A DNA stretch of 64,000 nucleotides from Pandoraea pneumonica (GTDB lineage Bacteria; Pseudomonadota; Gammaproteobacteria; Burkholderiales; Burkholderiaceae): the NCBI RefSeq assembly GCF_902459645.1, contig NZ_CABPSK010000002.1, positions 434,001 to 498,000 on the forward strand, read 5' to 3'. Each line of letters begins with the position of its first letter. Positions within the stretch are counted from its first letter, which is position 1. Position numbers and translations under genes: made by a program. Positions 26,908 to 35,774 of this stretch are shown piece after piece. The notes below the pieces were generated by a model. It was given only the letters and a program-made list of their open reading frames with translations. It did no database searches and was not told where the DNA came from.

Positions 26908-27248
26908 TGTCCCTGGACGGCAAATAGGCAACGCCGGCGCCCGCCCGGAGGCGAGTGCCGACGTTGCGAATTTCATAATGTCGTCGTGCCTGGCTATCGC
27001 GCAGTCAGCCCACGGTGTGTTTCCGGCAAACCCGGGAACCGGCGTGAGCGGTGCTGGGCAAATCTGGCACAACGCCAAGGGCCGTTCCGGGGGGGCTCCG
27101 GCCGTCTTTGTTCTCGTGTTGCAGGCCCAAGTATAAACAGGTGTATGAATCTCGTCGGCAATACCCGAGAAATCCGCACGTTATTGTGAGAATCGGGGCG
27201 CACACGCGTGGTTTTTGCAACAACCGCAGCGATGGGACGTTCGTGCGG
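26908..27248. other. Gap between the BTAD/AAA regulator and the sulfonate-type binding protein gene
   Basis: These 341 bases carry the probable promoter and possible N-terminal extension of the large regulator. I see no clear terminator, RNA gene or additional ORF with coding character. Confidence 0.5.
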
Positions 27249-28277
27249 TCAGGCAGGCGCTTGCCAAATGGTGGCGTCGGCGGCGTCGATACGCTTGGGC
27301 AGCAGACCCGCTTGCGTGAAGACGTCGGCAATGCGCTGCTGCTCGGCAATCGCGTCGCGCACCACGGGCTGCACGTCGTAACTGCGGCGTCGGTTTGCCG
27401 CTTCCACGATGGCGGTATCCACTCCCCACACCGGCGCCAATTGGGCGGCCGCTTCGCGCGGGTTGGTGCGCACCCACTGACCTGTCTCGCGCAGCGTCTG
27501 ATACACCGCACGCAGGACGGCGTCGTGATCGCGCGCGAATGCCGGGGTTGCGAGGTAGTAGCGCTGATAACCGGCCAAGCCACGCGCCGTGGAGAGAATG
27601 CGGACTTTATCTTGCTGTTCGACGCTTGCGAAAAACGGATCCCACGTGACCCACGCGTCGACATTGCCGCTGGCAAAGGCGGCTCGTGCGTCGGCTGGGG
27701 TGAGATATGCGGGCTGCACGTCACTGAATCGGAGTCCGATACTTTGTAATGCGGCGATCAGCAGGTAATGCACCCCGGCGCCCTTGGTGACCGCTACCCG
27801 CTTGCCCTTCAGATCGGCCAGCGAGCGGATCGGCGAATTTTGCGGCACGAGAATCGCTTCGGCATCGGGCGACGGTGTTTCGCGCGCGACGTAGGCGATG
27901 CGGGCACCTGCGGCCTGCGCGAAGACCGGCACGGTGTCGGCCACGTCGGCCGAAAAGTCGATGCTGCCGACGTTGAGGGCTTCAAGCAACGGCAGGCCGC
28001 TCGTGAATTCGTGCCACGTGAGCGTGACGTTGTGCGGCGCCAGCGCTTTGGCGAGCGTGCCACGTGTTTTCGCCAGCACGATCAGCGTGGATGACTTCTG
28101 GTAGCCGATGCGCAACGTGAGCGGCGCGTCGGCGGCGCGGGCGTTGGCGCTATGCGTGAGCGAGCTCAATGCCCCGGCGGCGGTGCCGAGTGTGCCCAGC
28201 GTGGAGAGTGCGCTGCCGGCCAGCAGCGTGCTACCGGTGCGTTGGAGAAAGTGGCGTCGATTCGTTGGCGTGGACAT
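27249..28277 (-). CDS. ABC substrate-binding protein, aliphatic sulfonate/taurine (SsuA) type
   Basis: This 342-residue protein starts MSTPTNRRHFLQRTGSTLLA, a twin-arginine-like export signal (an ATG at 28346 would add 23 residues). The mature domain begins LTLRIGYQKSSTLIVLAKTR and includes WHEFTSGLPLLEALNVGSID, characteristic of SsuA-type binding proteins for alkanesulfonates. No SsuB ATPase or SsuC permease lies within this window, so it must pair with components elsewhere or be a stand-alone receptor. It lies upstream of the BTAD/AAA regulator on the same strand. Confidence 0.85.
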   Translation of the reverse strand: MSTPTNRRHFLQRTGSTLLAGSALSTLGTLGTAAGALSSLTHSANARAADAPLTLRIGYQKSSTLIVLAKTRGTLAKALAPHNVTLTWHEFTSGLPLLEALNVGSIDFSADVADTVPVFAQAAGARIAYVARETPSPDAEAILVPQNSPIRSLADLKGKRVAVTKGAGVHYLLIAALQSIGLRFSDVQPAYLTPADARAAFASGNVDAWVTWDPFFASVEQQDKVRILSTARGLAGYQRYYLATPAFARDHDAVLRAVYQTLRETGQWVRTNPREAAAQLAPVWGVDTAIVEAANRRRSYDVQPVVRDAIAEQQRIADVFTQAGLLPKRIDAADATIWQAPA

Positions 28278-28777
28278 ATCGAGTGGAGTGGAGGCGCACT
28301 GCGCGAGCTCGACATGTAACGCGATGCCCCGGCGGCGCGCCAACAAGTTATTCCGATTTGCTTAGCCGCTTCCCGCGCATATCGATATTCACCACCGATG
28401 CCGTGTGCCGATATCGCGTCCGCTTCTATCGCTAACGTCCTCTATCTCGACAGGCGAAACCGTCGCGCCCGTTGAGAACCCTCCAAAAACTGTCAGGTTT
28501 GCTCATTAATTCGGCAGCCGTTGCGTCCGTGGTTCTAGGGAAAACCCGTGTGTCGCAGCGACATCGCGCCGCAATAGCGACTCAGTGTCGAAAAAGCATT
28601 CGCAGTGCTTTCATCGCCTTACCTCGTCACTGCACGATGTTGGTGCAATCGTATTACGGAGTATTACAGAAAATCCCATGATTTCATGGGGTTACCATCC
28701 TTTCAGATGCTTGTAATGAAAATCATTCCTATTTATATTCGCGCCGCAATTCACCACGACGCACAACGACACCGATC
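28278..28777. other. Divergent regulatory gap upstream of the TonB receptor
   Basis: These 500 bases separate the minus-strand binding-protein gene from the plus-strand TonB receptor. They are locally AT-rich towards the right end and contain a Fur-like box. No further gene is supported. Confidence 0.6.
28712..28730 (+). promoter_or_regulatory. Fur box upstream of TonB receptor
   Basis: TGTAATGAAAATCATTCCT matches 13 of 19 positions of the Fur consensus (GATAATGATAATCATTATC), including the core AATGAnAATCATT. It lies 47 bp before the receptor start. Fur-Fe(II) repression when iron is plentiful is expected. Confidence 0.75.
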
Positions 28778-31054
28778 ATGATGCAACGCAAGCCGCTGGC
28801 CCTGGCGATGATGGCCCTTTTCGCGACCCCGCTCGCCACTACCTTTGCGACGCCGGCCATGGCCCAGAGCGCCGCTGCCAGTCCGGCGGCTAGCGCGCCG
28901 ACGCCCGCCGATGGCGCGCAACCGGCACCCGCAACCAACGCACAAGCGACCCCGGCGGCGGATGCGGGCGCGACGGCCCTGCCGCAGACCAACGTTTCGG
29001 GCAACTCGATTCGCGACGACTATCAGCGCGATATGTCGACGGTGGGCGGCAAGGTGCCGACGGCGATTCGCGACATTCCGCAGTCGGTCACGGTGATCGA
29101 CAAGGCGGTGATGCAAGCGCAGGGTGCGACGTCGTTTGCCGACGCGCTGCGCAATTCACCGGCCATCACCATCGGCGGGGCCGAAGGCGGCCAGATCGGC
29201 AACAACATCAACTTGCGCGGCTTCACCGCCCGCACGGACATTTATCTCGACGGCTTCCGCGATCGCGGCCAGTACTATCGCGACACGTTCTATCTCGATT
29301 CGATCGAAGTGCTCGAAGGTCCGTCGTCGATGCTGTTCGGCCGGGGATCGACCGGGGGCGTCATCAATCAGGTGAGCAAGCAGGCAAACTTGAAGCCGCT
29401 GAACGAAGTGTCGGGCACCATCGGCACAAACGATCGCTACCGCACGTCGTTCGACGTCAATCACCCGCTCTCCGATACGGCCGCGTTCCGTATCAATGGC
29501 TTCGCGCAAGACATTCACACCACGCGCGACGTGATGAGCAATCAGGATTTCGGCATTGCCCCGACGCTGAAGCTCGGCATCGGCACGCCCACACAAATCA
29601 CGCTGTCGGCGCTCATCGAACATAACCACGACATGCCCGATTACGGCACCGTGGGTTACAACGGCAGCCCGCTGCCGATTCAGAAGAACCAGTTCTACGG
29701 CCTGACGACCGACCGCACGGTGCAGGACGTGATGAGCTTCTCGGCCAAGATCGAACACAAGGTCGACGACAGCCTGAAGATCTCCAACCAGACGCAATAC
29801 AGCCGATATGTGATCGACGCCATCGAAACGGCGCCGCACGCGGTGGGGGTGCCTAACGGCTCGGGCGGTTTCACGGCGCTGCCTGTCGGGCCGACCGCCG
29901 GAATTCCGTCGTACTCGCTCGATCAGCTCTGGGTGCAGTTGCAGAGTCACGACCGCAAGATCACCGACACGTCGCTCTATAACCAGACCGATGTCGTGAA
30001 GAAGTTCGACACGGGGCCGTTCAAGCACACGCTGATCGCCGGTGCCGAGATCGGGCGCGACACGTACGAGAACCAAACGTATCTGCGCACGGGGGCGGGG
30101 CAAGCGTCGGGGTATCTCGGCTGGATTCCGGCCGATAGTCAGGCGTATTACTCGAACTTGCCGAACGTGACGCAGACCGTCGGCAACCTCGCGCAGGGCA
30201 GCGCCGAAACGGTGGCGTTCTACGCGAACGACACGATCGAATTGAACAAGCAGTGGAAGATCGTCGGCGGCTTGCGCTGGGATCGCTACAAGGCGCAGCT
30301 CTCGAACACGATCAGTGCGCCGGGTTACGCGACGCAAACGGTCAACTACACGAGCGTGCGCACCGGTCTGATTTATCAGCCGAGCGAATCGCAGTCGTAC
30401 TACTTCTCGTATGGCACGTCGTTCAATCCGTCGCTCGAACAACTGACCGTCACGAACAACACGCAAGCGCTGCCGCCTGAGACGAACCAGTCGTTCGAAG
30501 TGGGCAGCAAATGGAATCTGTTCGACGACAACCTCTCGATCAACACCGCGCTGTTCCAAGTCACGCAGAACAACTCGCGCACGCAGACCGGTACGAGCGG
30601 CGAATACACCGACGCCGGTAAGGTGCGCATTCGTGGCGCAGAGATCGGTGTGACCGGGCATATCACCTCGAACTGGCAGGTGATGGGCGGCTACATGTTC
30701 CTCAACTCGCAGGTGCTGCAAGCCAACGACGGCACGCAGGGCAATGTGCTTGCGAATACGCCGCGCCACTCGGTCACGCTGTGGTCGACCTACACGCTGG
30801 GGCATTGGGAAGTGGGCGGCGGCATGAACTACATGTCGATGCGCTATGCCGCGAATACCAATCTGATTCGCGTGGGCGGCTACACGCGCTGGGACGCGAC
30901 CGTGGCCTATCACCAGCCGAAGTACGACATTCGCTTGAACCTGCTCAACGTGTTCAACAAGAACTACTTCGATGCGCTGATTCCGTCGGACGGCGGGCGT
31001 GCGGTGCCGGGCGTGGGTCGCACGGCGATGCTCACGGGCACGTATCGGTTCTGA
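28778..31054 (+). CDS. TonB-dependent siderophore receptor (catecholate type, Fiu-like)
   Basis: This 758-residue outer-membrane protein has a signal peptide ending TPAMAQS. A plug domain follows (VPTAIRDIPQSVTVIDKAVM, NINLRGFTARTDIYLDGFRD, VLEGPSSMLFGRGSTGGVIN), then a 22-strand barrel ending in the aromatic-terminal LTGTYRF. It imports a ferric siderophore using TonB energy. A Fur box lies 47 bp upstream. The next gene codes for a PiuC-type dioxygenase, which often accompanies Fiu/PiuA-type receptors for catecholates or their breakdown products. Confidence 0.92.
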   Translation: MMQRKPLALAMMALFATPLATTFATPAMAQSAAASPAASAPTPADGAQPAPATNAQATPAADAGATALPQTNVSGNSIRDDYQRDMSTVGGKVPTAIRDIPQSVTVIDKAVMQAQGATSFADALRNSPAITIGGAEGGQIGNNINLRGFTARTDIYLDGFRDRGQYYRDTFYLDSIEVLEGPSSMLFGRGSTGGVINQVSKQANLKPLNEVSGTIGTNDRYRTSFDVNHPLSDTAAFRINGFAQDIHTTRDVMSNQDFGIAPTLKLGIGTPTQITLSALIEHNHDMPDYGTVGYNGSPLPIQKNQFYGLTTDRTVQDVMSFSAKIEHKVDDSLKISNQTQYSRYVIDAIETAPHAVGVPNGSGGFTALPVGPTAGIPSYSLDQLWVQLQSHDRKITDTSLYNQTDVVKKFDTGPFKHTLIAGAEIGRDTYENQTYLRTGAGQASGYLGWIPADSQAYYSNLPNVTQTVGNLAQGSAETVAFYANDTIELNKQWKIVGGLRWDRYKAQLSNTISAPGYATQTVNYTSVRTGLIYQPSESQSYYFSYGTSFNPSLEQLTVTNNTQALPPETNQSFEVGSKWNLFDDNLSINTALFQVTQNNSRTQTGTSGEYTDAGKVRIRGAEIGVTGHITSNWQVMGGYMFLNSQVLQANDGTQGNVLANTPRHSVTLWSTYTLGHWEVGGGMNYMSMRYAANTNLIRVGGYTRWDATVAYHQPKYDIRLNLLNVFNKNYFDALIPSDGGRAVPGVGRTAMLTGTYRF

Positions 31055-31213
31055 TCGCAGGGGCTGCGCGGCCCGCTGGCGCGGGGGCTTGATCCATCGC
31101 AAGCGGGCGGCTGCCGCGCCGACCGGGCTGCCGGAAAATGACGGACAATACGGGGCGCGAGCCGGCGGTGCTGCCGGGCTCGCGCCTTGCTATTTCACGA
31201 GGGATGCCCGCCG

Positions 31214-31900
31214 ATGTTGCTGCATATTCCAAATGTTCTCAGCGCCGATCAGGTGCGCTGGATTCGCGCCAAACTCGATAACGCGGGCGACGCCTGGGTG
31301 GACGGGCTCGCAACGGCCGGTTACCAAGGCGCGCCCGTCAAACAGAATCAGCAGATCGACGAACGCTCGGCCATCGCACGCGAGTTGGGCGATGTGATTC
31401 TCGGTGCGCTCGAACGTCATCCGCTGTTCATCAGCGCTGCGCTGCCGAACAAGGTCTATGCGCCGATGTTCAACCGCTACGGCGAGGGCATGCATTTCGG
31501 TAACCATGTCGACGGCGCGATTCGTTTGCAGCCGGGCAGCGGTATGCGCATTCGCACCGACGTGTCGGCTACGCTATTTTTGGCGGGTCCAGACGAATAC
31601 GATGGCGGCGAACTGGTGATCGAAGACCAGTACGGCGCGCATCAGGTGAAGTTGCCTGCGGGCGATATGGTGCTGTATCCGGCAACGAGCTTGCATCGCG
31701 TCAATGCGATTACGCGCGGCTCGCGCGTGGGCTGCTTCTTCTGGGTGCAGAGTCTCGTGAAGGACGACACGCAGCGCACGTTGCTGTTCGATATGGACAA
31801 CGCGATTCAGCGGCTCAATTCGTCCGATGCCGACGAGACCGCGCGCCGCACGCTGATCGGTTGTTATCACAACTTGCTGCGTATCTGGAGTGAGACGTAA
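31214..31900 (+). CDS. PiuC/YbiX-type Fe(II) and 2-oxoglutarate-dependent dioxygenase
   Basis: The 228-residue protein starts [20 protein letters not shown] at the ATG at 31214, the typical PiuC opening; an in-frame start at 31187 is less likely. Iron ligands are visible as H-x-D ([11 protein letters not shown]) and a distal His ([20 protein letters not shown]) with the nearby Arg that binds 2-oxoglutarate. Family genes sit next to iron-siderophore receptors across proteobacteria; the hydroxylated substrate is not established. It lies 159 bp downstream of the TonB receptor and probably shares its iron control. Confidence 0.9.
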   Translation: MLLHIPNVLSADQVRWIRAKLDNAGDAWVDGLATAGYQGAPVKQNQQIDERSAIARELGDVILGALERHPLFISAALPNKVYAPMFNRYGEGMHFGNHVDGAIRLQPGSGMRIRTDVSATLFLAGPDEYDGGELVIEDQYGAHQVKLPAGDMVLYPATSLHRVNAITRGSRVGCFFWVQSLVKDDTQRTLLFDMDNAIQRLNSSDADETARRTLIGCYHNLLRIWSET

Positions 31901-31913
31901 GCGAAGCCGCCAT

Positions 31914-31944
31914 AAAAAAACGCCCGGTCCCAATGGACCGGGCG
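31914..31944 (-). terminator. Rho-independent terminator of the Spy-like gene
   Basis: A 10-bp perfect stem CGCCCGGTCC / GGACCGGGCG with loop CAAT. On the minus strand it is followed by seven T (A-run at 31914-31920). The hairpin may also slow transcription from the converging dioxygenase gene. Confidence 0.8.
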
Positions 31945-31997
31945 TGTCACGAAGCGCCGGACTATCGCGTCCGGCTGCGCTGGCCTCGCGCTTATTG

Positions 31998-32558
31998 TTA
32001 CTGAGCGGCCGGCGGCGTCGCTGCCGGGGCACCCGGGGCGCCCTTGTGCATCTGGCGATGTTGCATCGCCTTGTCGTGCCAAGCCTTCATCTTTGCCCAA
32101 CGCGCCTTGATCGAGTTGCTCACGAGGGTCTTCTGACCGTCGTCGAGGCCGTTGTACACATTCAGCCAAGCATCCTCGGTCTGGCTGCGAAGTTGACGGT
32201 TCTGATCGAAGACCTTCTCGCGGGCGGCGCGCATGCCGGCCAGGTCGAGAATCTTCTGATCCTTCGCTTGCGCGATCATCTGACGGAATTGCTCGCCGTT
32301 CTGGCGCATCGCATCACGGTTCTGCTTCGACGTGGCGACGGCCTGCTGCCAAGCTTGTTCCTGCTGTGCATTGAGCTTCAGTTGATCGTGCAATTTCTTG
32401 ATATCGCCCAGCCCCCACGGACCGTGTTCGCCGCGCATATGGTGCATGGCGGCTTGCGGACCCGTGGCCGGCGCAGCGGCGTCGGCGGCATGGGCCACGC
32501 CAAACATCGAGGTGGCGACGAGGATGGCCGACGCTGCGGCGATCTTCAGTTTGCGCAT
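31998..32558 (-). CDS. Spy/CpxP (LTXXQ) family periplasmic protein
   Basis: The 186-residue protein has a signal peptide (MRKLKIAAASAILVATSMFG, cleavage near AHA-AD) and a helical mature region rich in Gln, Lys and Met. The segment LKLNAQQEQAWQQAV resembles the LTxxQ motif of the Spy/CpxP family, periplasmic chaperones or envelope-stress modulators. A His/Met-rich N-terminus (MHHMRGEHG) and C-terminus (HRQMHKG) could bind metal. It has its own terminator; no Cpx-type regulators are adjacent. Confidence 0.8.
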   Translation of the reverse strand: MRKLKIAAASAILVATSMFGVAHAADAAAPATGPQAAMHHMRGEHGPWGLGDIKKLHDQLKLNAQQEQAWQQAVATSKQNRDAMRQNGEQFRQMIAQAKDQKILDLAGMRAAREKVFDQNRQLRSQTEDAWLNVYNGLDDGQKTLVSNSIKARWAKMKAWHDKAMQHRQMHKGAPGAPAATPPAAQ

Positions 32559-32694
32559 GGTGTTGACTCCTGTTGATACTGCCGGAATTGGCAGTTTCAG
32601 AGTAAGTCATTGCCCCGCTGAACAAGTTGCAAAGTGCAACGGCCGTATTACTTGACGTTACCAGCGCCCGCTCTCGCAATATTCCGAAACGACT

Positions 32695-32734
32695 CGGCCC
32701 GCCGGTGTCGTGAATGCTCGACACCGGCGGGCCG
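32695..32734. repeat. Perfect 16-bp inverted repeat
   Basis: CGGCCCGCCGGTGTCG and its exact complement flank an 8-nt loop (TGAATGCT). It lies between the Spy-like and DoxX genes, about 90 bp downstream of the DoxX stop. No T-run follows on the minus strand, so it is not a standard terminator, though it may act as one. Confidence 0.7.
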
Positions 32735-32820
32735 TTGTGAAAATCGCGTGACAGTTTGCAGCACCTACAGTTCCCGAAATTTAGGGGCTGGGTGGCGCGA
32801 AGCTGTCATTCTGCCAACGC

Positions 32821-33228
32821 TCAATCCCAGGCGCCGCGACCGCCCGACACGCTGTAGCGCCCGGCACCGAAGAGCATCACGCACAGGCCCATGAACAGAT
32901 AGAAGCCTTGCAGCTCGAGCGCCCAGCCGCCGGTGTTCGACAGTTGGCCGAGTTGCGACGAGTGCACCAGCGTGAACGCGACAAGCATGTTGCCCACGAC
33001 GAGCAGGCCGCCCAGACGGGTCAGCACACCGAGGATCAACAGCACGGGTGCCAGCACTTCGCCGAGATAGGCACCGTAGGCGAGAAAGCTCGGCAAGCCA
33101 TGCGAGGTAATCATGCCTTCGATGAAACCGACGCCATTGATCACTTTGCTCACGCCGTGAAACAGCAGCAGGATACCGAGGGTAAGACGCAGGATCAGTT
33201 TGCCAAGATCGTCTTTGGTGCTCTGCAT
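32821..33228 (-). CDS. DoxX family membrane protein
   Basis: This 135-residue protein has four hydrophobic segments and the DoxX motifs LILRLTLGILLLFHGVSKVI and GEVLAPVLLILGVLTRLGGL. The start at 33228 follows a strong site (GGAAGGAGCC). DoxX-family proteins are poorly defined inner-membrane proteins, in some species part of thiol/oxidative-stress complexes. It probably forms its own transcription unit with the hairpin at 32695-32734 downstream. Confidence 0.88.
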   Translation of the reverse strand: MQSTKDDLGKLILRLTLGILLLFHGVSKVINGVGFIEGMITSHGLPSFLAYGAYLGEVLAPVLLILGVLTRLGGLLVVGNMLVAFTLVHSSQLGQLSNTGGWALELQGFYLFMGLCVMLFGAGRYSVSGGRGAWD

Positions 33229-33602
33229 GGTAAGGCTCCTTCCTTTCTTGCGGATGTGCGCAACGGGGGCTGATGGGTTCGAGGTTACGTCGGTGCGCCG
33301 GGTAGGGTGGCGCGCCGGTCAAATCGGCACCACTGTATCAAATCGTTACCGCGCTGTCTGCGGCAGTCCCAACCTTTTCAGGGGCTTAGCGAGAAATCTC
33401 CCCGACATGCCGATTACAGCCGGTTACTTTTGCGGCTAAGCCGTTACACGGCGGCTGTCGGCGCGCGGACGGCGGGCCCCGTTATTCGGCTTAAGGGCAC
33501 GGCAAACGTTTCGGCAATCCCGCCGACGGTGCCAGCCCCGACCGGCATCGGGCCGACGTGGTGAGGCAGCCGCCCTCCGCGCAAGCAAATAAGGAATCCA
33601 TC
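33229..33602. other. Divergent gap between doxX-type gene and the exported repeat protein
   Basis: These 374 bases should hold both divergent promoters. I find no convincing -10/-35 pair, RNA or further gene. Confidence 0.45.
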
Positions 33603-34190
33603 ATGAACTTCCGCAAAACTCTGATTCTGAGCGCCGTGACCGTTGCCCTGGGTGGCGTGTTCGCCGGGCAAGCCTTCGCACAGAGCACCGCGACGGAAAC
33701 TTCGCGCGACATCAATCAACAGCAACGTATCGAGAACGGTCTGAAGAGCGGTCAGTTGAGCACGAAGGAAGCGTCGAAGCTCGAGAAGGGCGAAGCCAAG
33801 ATCGATCGCATGCAGGCGCACGCCGATCACACCGGCGACACGGCGGCTGAAAAGGCACGGATCGCTGCCGCGCAGAACCACGAAAGCGCGAAGATTTCGC
33901 AGTTGAAGAGCAACGGCGTGGTGGCCAACCCGAATTCGAAGTCGTCGGAGCGCATGCAGGCCGACGTGCAACGTAACGTCGATCAGCAAAAGCGCATCGC
34001 ACAGGGGCAGGCCGCGGGCACGCTCAACAACCGTCAGGTCGGCAATCTCGAACACGGGCAAGCGCATGTCGATACCGCTGAAGCCCACGCGGGCCAGAAC
34101 GGCCACGTGAGCGCGGGCGAGCAAGCCGGTATTCAGCACAAAGAGAATCACCAGAGCAACCGCATTCGTCACGATAAGACGAACGGCTAA
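33603..34190 (+). CDS. Exported protein of unknown function with two diverged internal repeats
   Basis: I do not recognise this 195-residue protein. It has a clear signal peptide (MNFRKTLILSAVTVALGGVF, cleavage after QAFA). The mature part is hydrophilic and consists of two ~62-residue units (residues 37-99 and 126-188). They align without gaps around the pattern QQxRIxxGxxxGxL, LExGxAxxD, AHAxxxG and NHxSxxI. Unusually high Gln, His and Asn content and the lack of Cys suggest an extended periplasmic protein. I chose the ATG at 33603 because it begins the signal peptide. A terminator follows. Confidence 0.8.
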   Translation: MNFRKTLILSAVTVALGGVFAGQAFAQSTATETSRDINQQQRIENGLKSGQLSTKEASKLEKGEAKIDRMQAHADHTGDTAAEKARIAAAQNHESAKISQLKSNGVVANPNSKSSERMQADVQRNVDQQKRIAQGQAAGTLNNRQVGNLEHGQAHVDTAEAHAGQNGHVSAGEQAGIQHKENHQSNRIRHDKTNG

Positions 34191-34305
34191 CGTGCCGCGT
34201 TCGGGCAAGGCGATCTTGGACTCGTAGTCTCATTGGGTTCGCCAAAATCACACGCTCAGGCAGGACGAACGCGGTACTGACATCAGCGCCATCTAATAGG
34301 CGCTT

Positions 34306-34340
34306 GCGCCACCCCTTACCGGGTGGCGCTTTTGTTTTGG
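34306..34340 (+). terminator. Rho-independent terminator after the exported repeat protein
   Basis: A 9-bp stem GCGCCACCC / GGGTGGCGC with a 6-nt loop is followed by a T-rich run. Confidence 0.85.
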
Positions 34341-34412
34341 GGCGCGCCCAGGGGTTGGATGGCGCTATCATCGTCGTCATCAATTAAGCAGCTAACGAAA
34401 AGGACGGTCGCG

Positions 34413-34814
34413 ATGGAGCTGGTGCAAGCGCAGAAGATGTTGGAAGAGCTCGTTTCTCCGTGGGTGCGGCAATTGAATTTGCAGATCGTGGCGACGGGGC
34501 CGGAGCAAAGCGAGTTGCGTCTGCCGTTCGATGCGGCGTTCAAACATGGCGGCGGCGTCATCTGCGGACAGACGTTCATGGCGGTGGCCGACACCGCGAT
34601 GGTGGTGGCGTTGTCGGCGGCGCTCGGCGGCTTTCAGCCGATGACGACCGTGACGCTGAACACGCAATTCATGCGGCCGGTGACCGATGGCGATCTGCGT
34701 GTCATCGCGCGCATTTTGCGCAAGGGGAAGAATTTGGTGTTCGGCGAGATCGAGATCTTCGATGCGTCGGGCAAGATGGCTGCGCACGCGACGACTACGT
34801 ACGCGTTGCTTTGA
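34413..34814 (+). CDS. PaaI-type hotdog-fold thioesterase
   Basis: The 133-residue protein has the PaaI/acyl-CoA thioesterase fold: FKHGGGVICGQTFMAVADTA (catalytic region) and PMTTVTLNTQFMRPVTDGDL. These cytoplasmic enzymes hydrolyse acyl- or aryl-CoA thioesters. The ATG at 34413 is preceded by AAGGA; the in-frame upstream extension is not credible because it overlaps the terminator. It is followed 70 bp later by the patatin gene, so the two may be co-transcribed. Confidence 0.85.
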   Translation: MELVQAQKMLEELVSPWVRQLNLQIVATGPEQSELRLPFDAAFKHGGGVICGQTFMAVADTAMVVALSAALGGFQPMTTVTLNTQFMRPVTDGDLRVIARILRKGKNLVFGEIEIFDASGKMAAHATTTYALL

Positions 34815-34884
34815 ACGAAGCGTCGGCGGGCGCTTGGGCATGACATGACACGCCACGACACGAGCGTGCGGCGGGGAGGGCACA

Positions 34885-35733
34885 GTGTTCGATCAGATCG
34901 TATTTGCCGGTGGCGGGAATCGCTGCTGGTGGCAGGCAGGGTTCTGGGAACGGGTGACACGCGACGTGCCGTTGCAGCCGCGCGTGATTGCCGGTATCTC
35001 GGCCGGGGCGGCCACGGCGTGCATGTTGCATATGCGCGCGTCGGCGTGGGTGATGGATTACTACCGGGAAGCGCTCGCCGATAACCGTAAGAACGCCTAT
35101 TGGGGCAACCTGCTGCGCCGCGAGCGCGTGTTTCCGCACTACCGGATTTATCGTCAGGCGTTGCTCGACATCTACGACGGTCAATTGGAGAAGCTGGCTG
35201 CCGGGCCGGAGATTCGTGTGGGGGTGTCGCATATCCCGCGTTGGCTCGGGCCGAGATCGGCGACGGCGGCAGGGCTTGTCGCGTACAACATCGATAAGCA
35301 TGTGCGCCGCACACTGCACCCGACGCTCGCACGCAGTTTGGGGTTCCGGCCGGAGTTTGTCCGGGCGCAAGATTGTGCGACTACGGCGGATTTGGCCGAC
35401 CTGATGCTGCAATCGTCCTGCACACCACCGTTCACGCCGATTCTGCGTCGTGGTGGGCGGGCCGTACTCGATGGCGGCATGGTGGATAACGTGCCCGTCG
35501 ACGCGCTAGACGCCACGCCGGGGCAAGTGCTGGTGCTGGTGACGCGGCGCTATCCGCGTCCGCAAATCTTCACGCAGCACCACGCGGGGCAAGACCGGCT
35601 CTATGTGCAGCCGTCAGAGCCGGTGCCTATCTCGAGCTGGGACTACACGCGGCCCGACATGATGGGTCCGGCGTACGCACTCGGGGAGAAGGATGGCGAG
35701 ACGTTCCTGCGGCATCTGGAGACGCTGAGGTAG
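34885..35733 (+). CDS. Patatin-like phospholipase
   Basis: This 282-residue protein has a patatin-type Ser-Asp dyad: oxyanion region VFAGGGNRCWWQAGFWE, nucleophile elbow GISAG and the Asp in AVLDGGMVDNVPVDA. It starts with GTG at 34885 after a GGGGAGGG site. Patatins hydrolyse acyl chains of phospholipids or neutral lipids. No signal peptide is visible, so it appears cytoplasmic or secreted by a non-Sec route. Family assignment is firm, role unknown. Confidence 0.87.
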   Translation: MFDQIVFAGGGNRCWWQAGFWERVTRDVPLQPRVIAGISAGAATACMLHMRASAWVMDYYREALADNRKNAYWGNLLRRERVFPHYRIYRQALLDIYDGQLEKLAAGPEIRVGVSHIPRWLGPRSATAAGLVAYNIDKHVRRTLHPTLARSLGFRPEFVRAQDCATTADLADLMLQSSCTPPFTPILRRGGRAVLDGGMVDNVPVDALDATPGQVLVLVTRRYPRPQIFTQHHAGQDRLYVQPSEPVPISSWDYTRPDMMGPAYALGEKDGETFLRHLETLR

Positions 35734-35774
35734 TCCCGCCGTCCGGCCGCGAGTGGCTAGCGATTGGTTAGCGA

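Noticed and set aside
29156-31102. Long open frame antisense to the TonB receptor
   Set aside because: The receptor has plug, barrel and signal peptide; the opposite frame has no such signals.
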